A stretch of DNA of 64,000 bases, from positions 8,481 through 72,480 of the forward strand of contig DATMAG010000120.1 of NCBI GenBank assembly GCA_035560235.1, given 5' to 3'. Below the pieces are notes generated by a model. The model was given only the letters and a program-made list of their open reading frames with translations. It was not told where the DNA came from and made no database searches. Positions 63,998-64,000 of this stretch are shown piece by piece; within the stretch, counting starts at the first letter, position 1, and every line of letters begins with the position of its first letter. A program made the position numbers and the translations under genes. Source of the stretch: DASRDU01 sp035560235 (GTDB lineage: Bacteria > Acidobacteriota > Blastocatellia > RBC074).

Positions 63998-64000
63998 GAT

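Overview
The window is a GC-rich bacterial chromosome segment, most likely from an Acidobacteriota member (a Blastocatellia-like lineage is my guess, not shown). The best lineage marker is the VWFA-type secreted protein at 39187-40137, which resembles the 'VWFA-related Acidobacterial domain' family. Gram-negative envelope genes, many lipoproteins, a CbpM-type chaperone modulator and long intergenic inverted repeats are also consistent. All function calls come from reading translations and motifs; no database search was run.

Region 1 (1-14.9 kb) is a proteostasis block on the + strand: dnaK, grpE, a dnaJ with only half a zinc finger, cbpM-like, clpB, a small heat-shock protein and lon. It is followed by rho and a pair of M16 peptidase subunits, one with the zinc motif and one without.

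Region 2 (15.6-28.0 kb) looks like a respiratory alcohol-oxidation module. It holds a PQQ dehydrogenase with the lanthanide-type Asp-x-Asp signature (xoxF), xoxJ, a lipoprotein cytochrome c (xoxG-like), then a caa3-type oxidase (coxB with fused cytochrome c, coxA, coxC), a CtaG assembly factor and another cytochrome c. A divergent NRAMP-like transporter, two small PRC-barrel-like proteins and a YVTN beta-propeller protein of a type linked to PQQ catabolism follow. Electrons would run from alcohol to PQQ, to cytochrome c, to O2.

Region 3 (28.2-35.7 kb) holds a rhodanese whose catalytic position is an in-frame UGA followed by a compact bSECIS-like hairpin (probable selenoprotein), a hemerythrin-like protein, a quinol-type nitric oxide reductase, a DUF362 protein, an MscS channel and a GH1-like glycosidase.

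Region 4 (35.8-63.2 kb) is an envelope and stress block: PRC-barrel proteins, two HtrA/Deg proteases, the VWFA protein, four BON-domain proteins (one with a very Gly/Tyr/Arg/Ser-rich segment), a stand-alone ClpB-D2-like ATPase, an M50 protease with CBS domains, DoxX, UDG, YHS, an M48-like protein lacking its catalytic Glu, TerC, a frameshifted four-helix Cys-rich copper-binding protein, two Fe/Mn superoxide dismutases, a cytochrome c/beta-barrel fusion, a DASS transporter, a response regulator, YggT and GlsB-like membrane proteins and a DUF4399-like lipoprotein.

The right end carries tRNA-Leu(UAA) interrupted by a 265-nt group I intron after U34, the position known from cyanobacteria. Long inverted repeats sit in many gaps, and some lie inside the 5' ends of xoxJ, xoxG and coxB.
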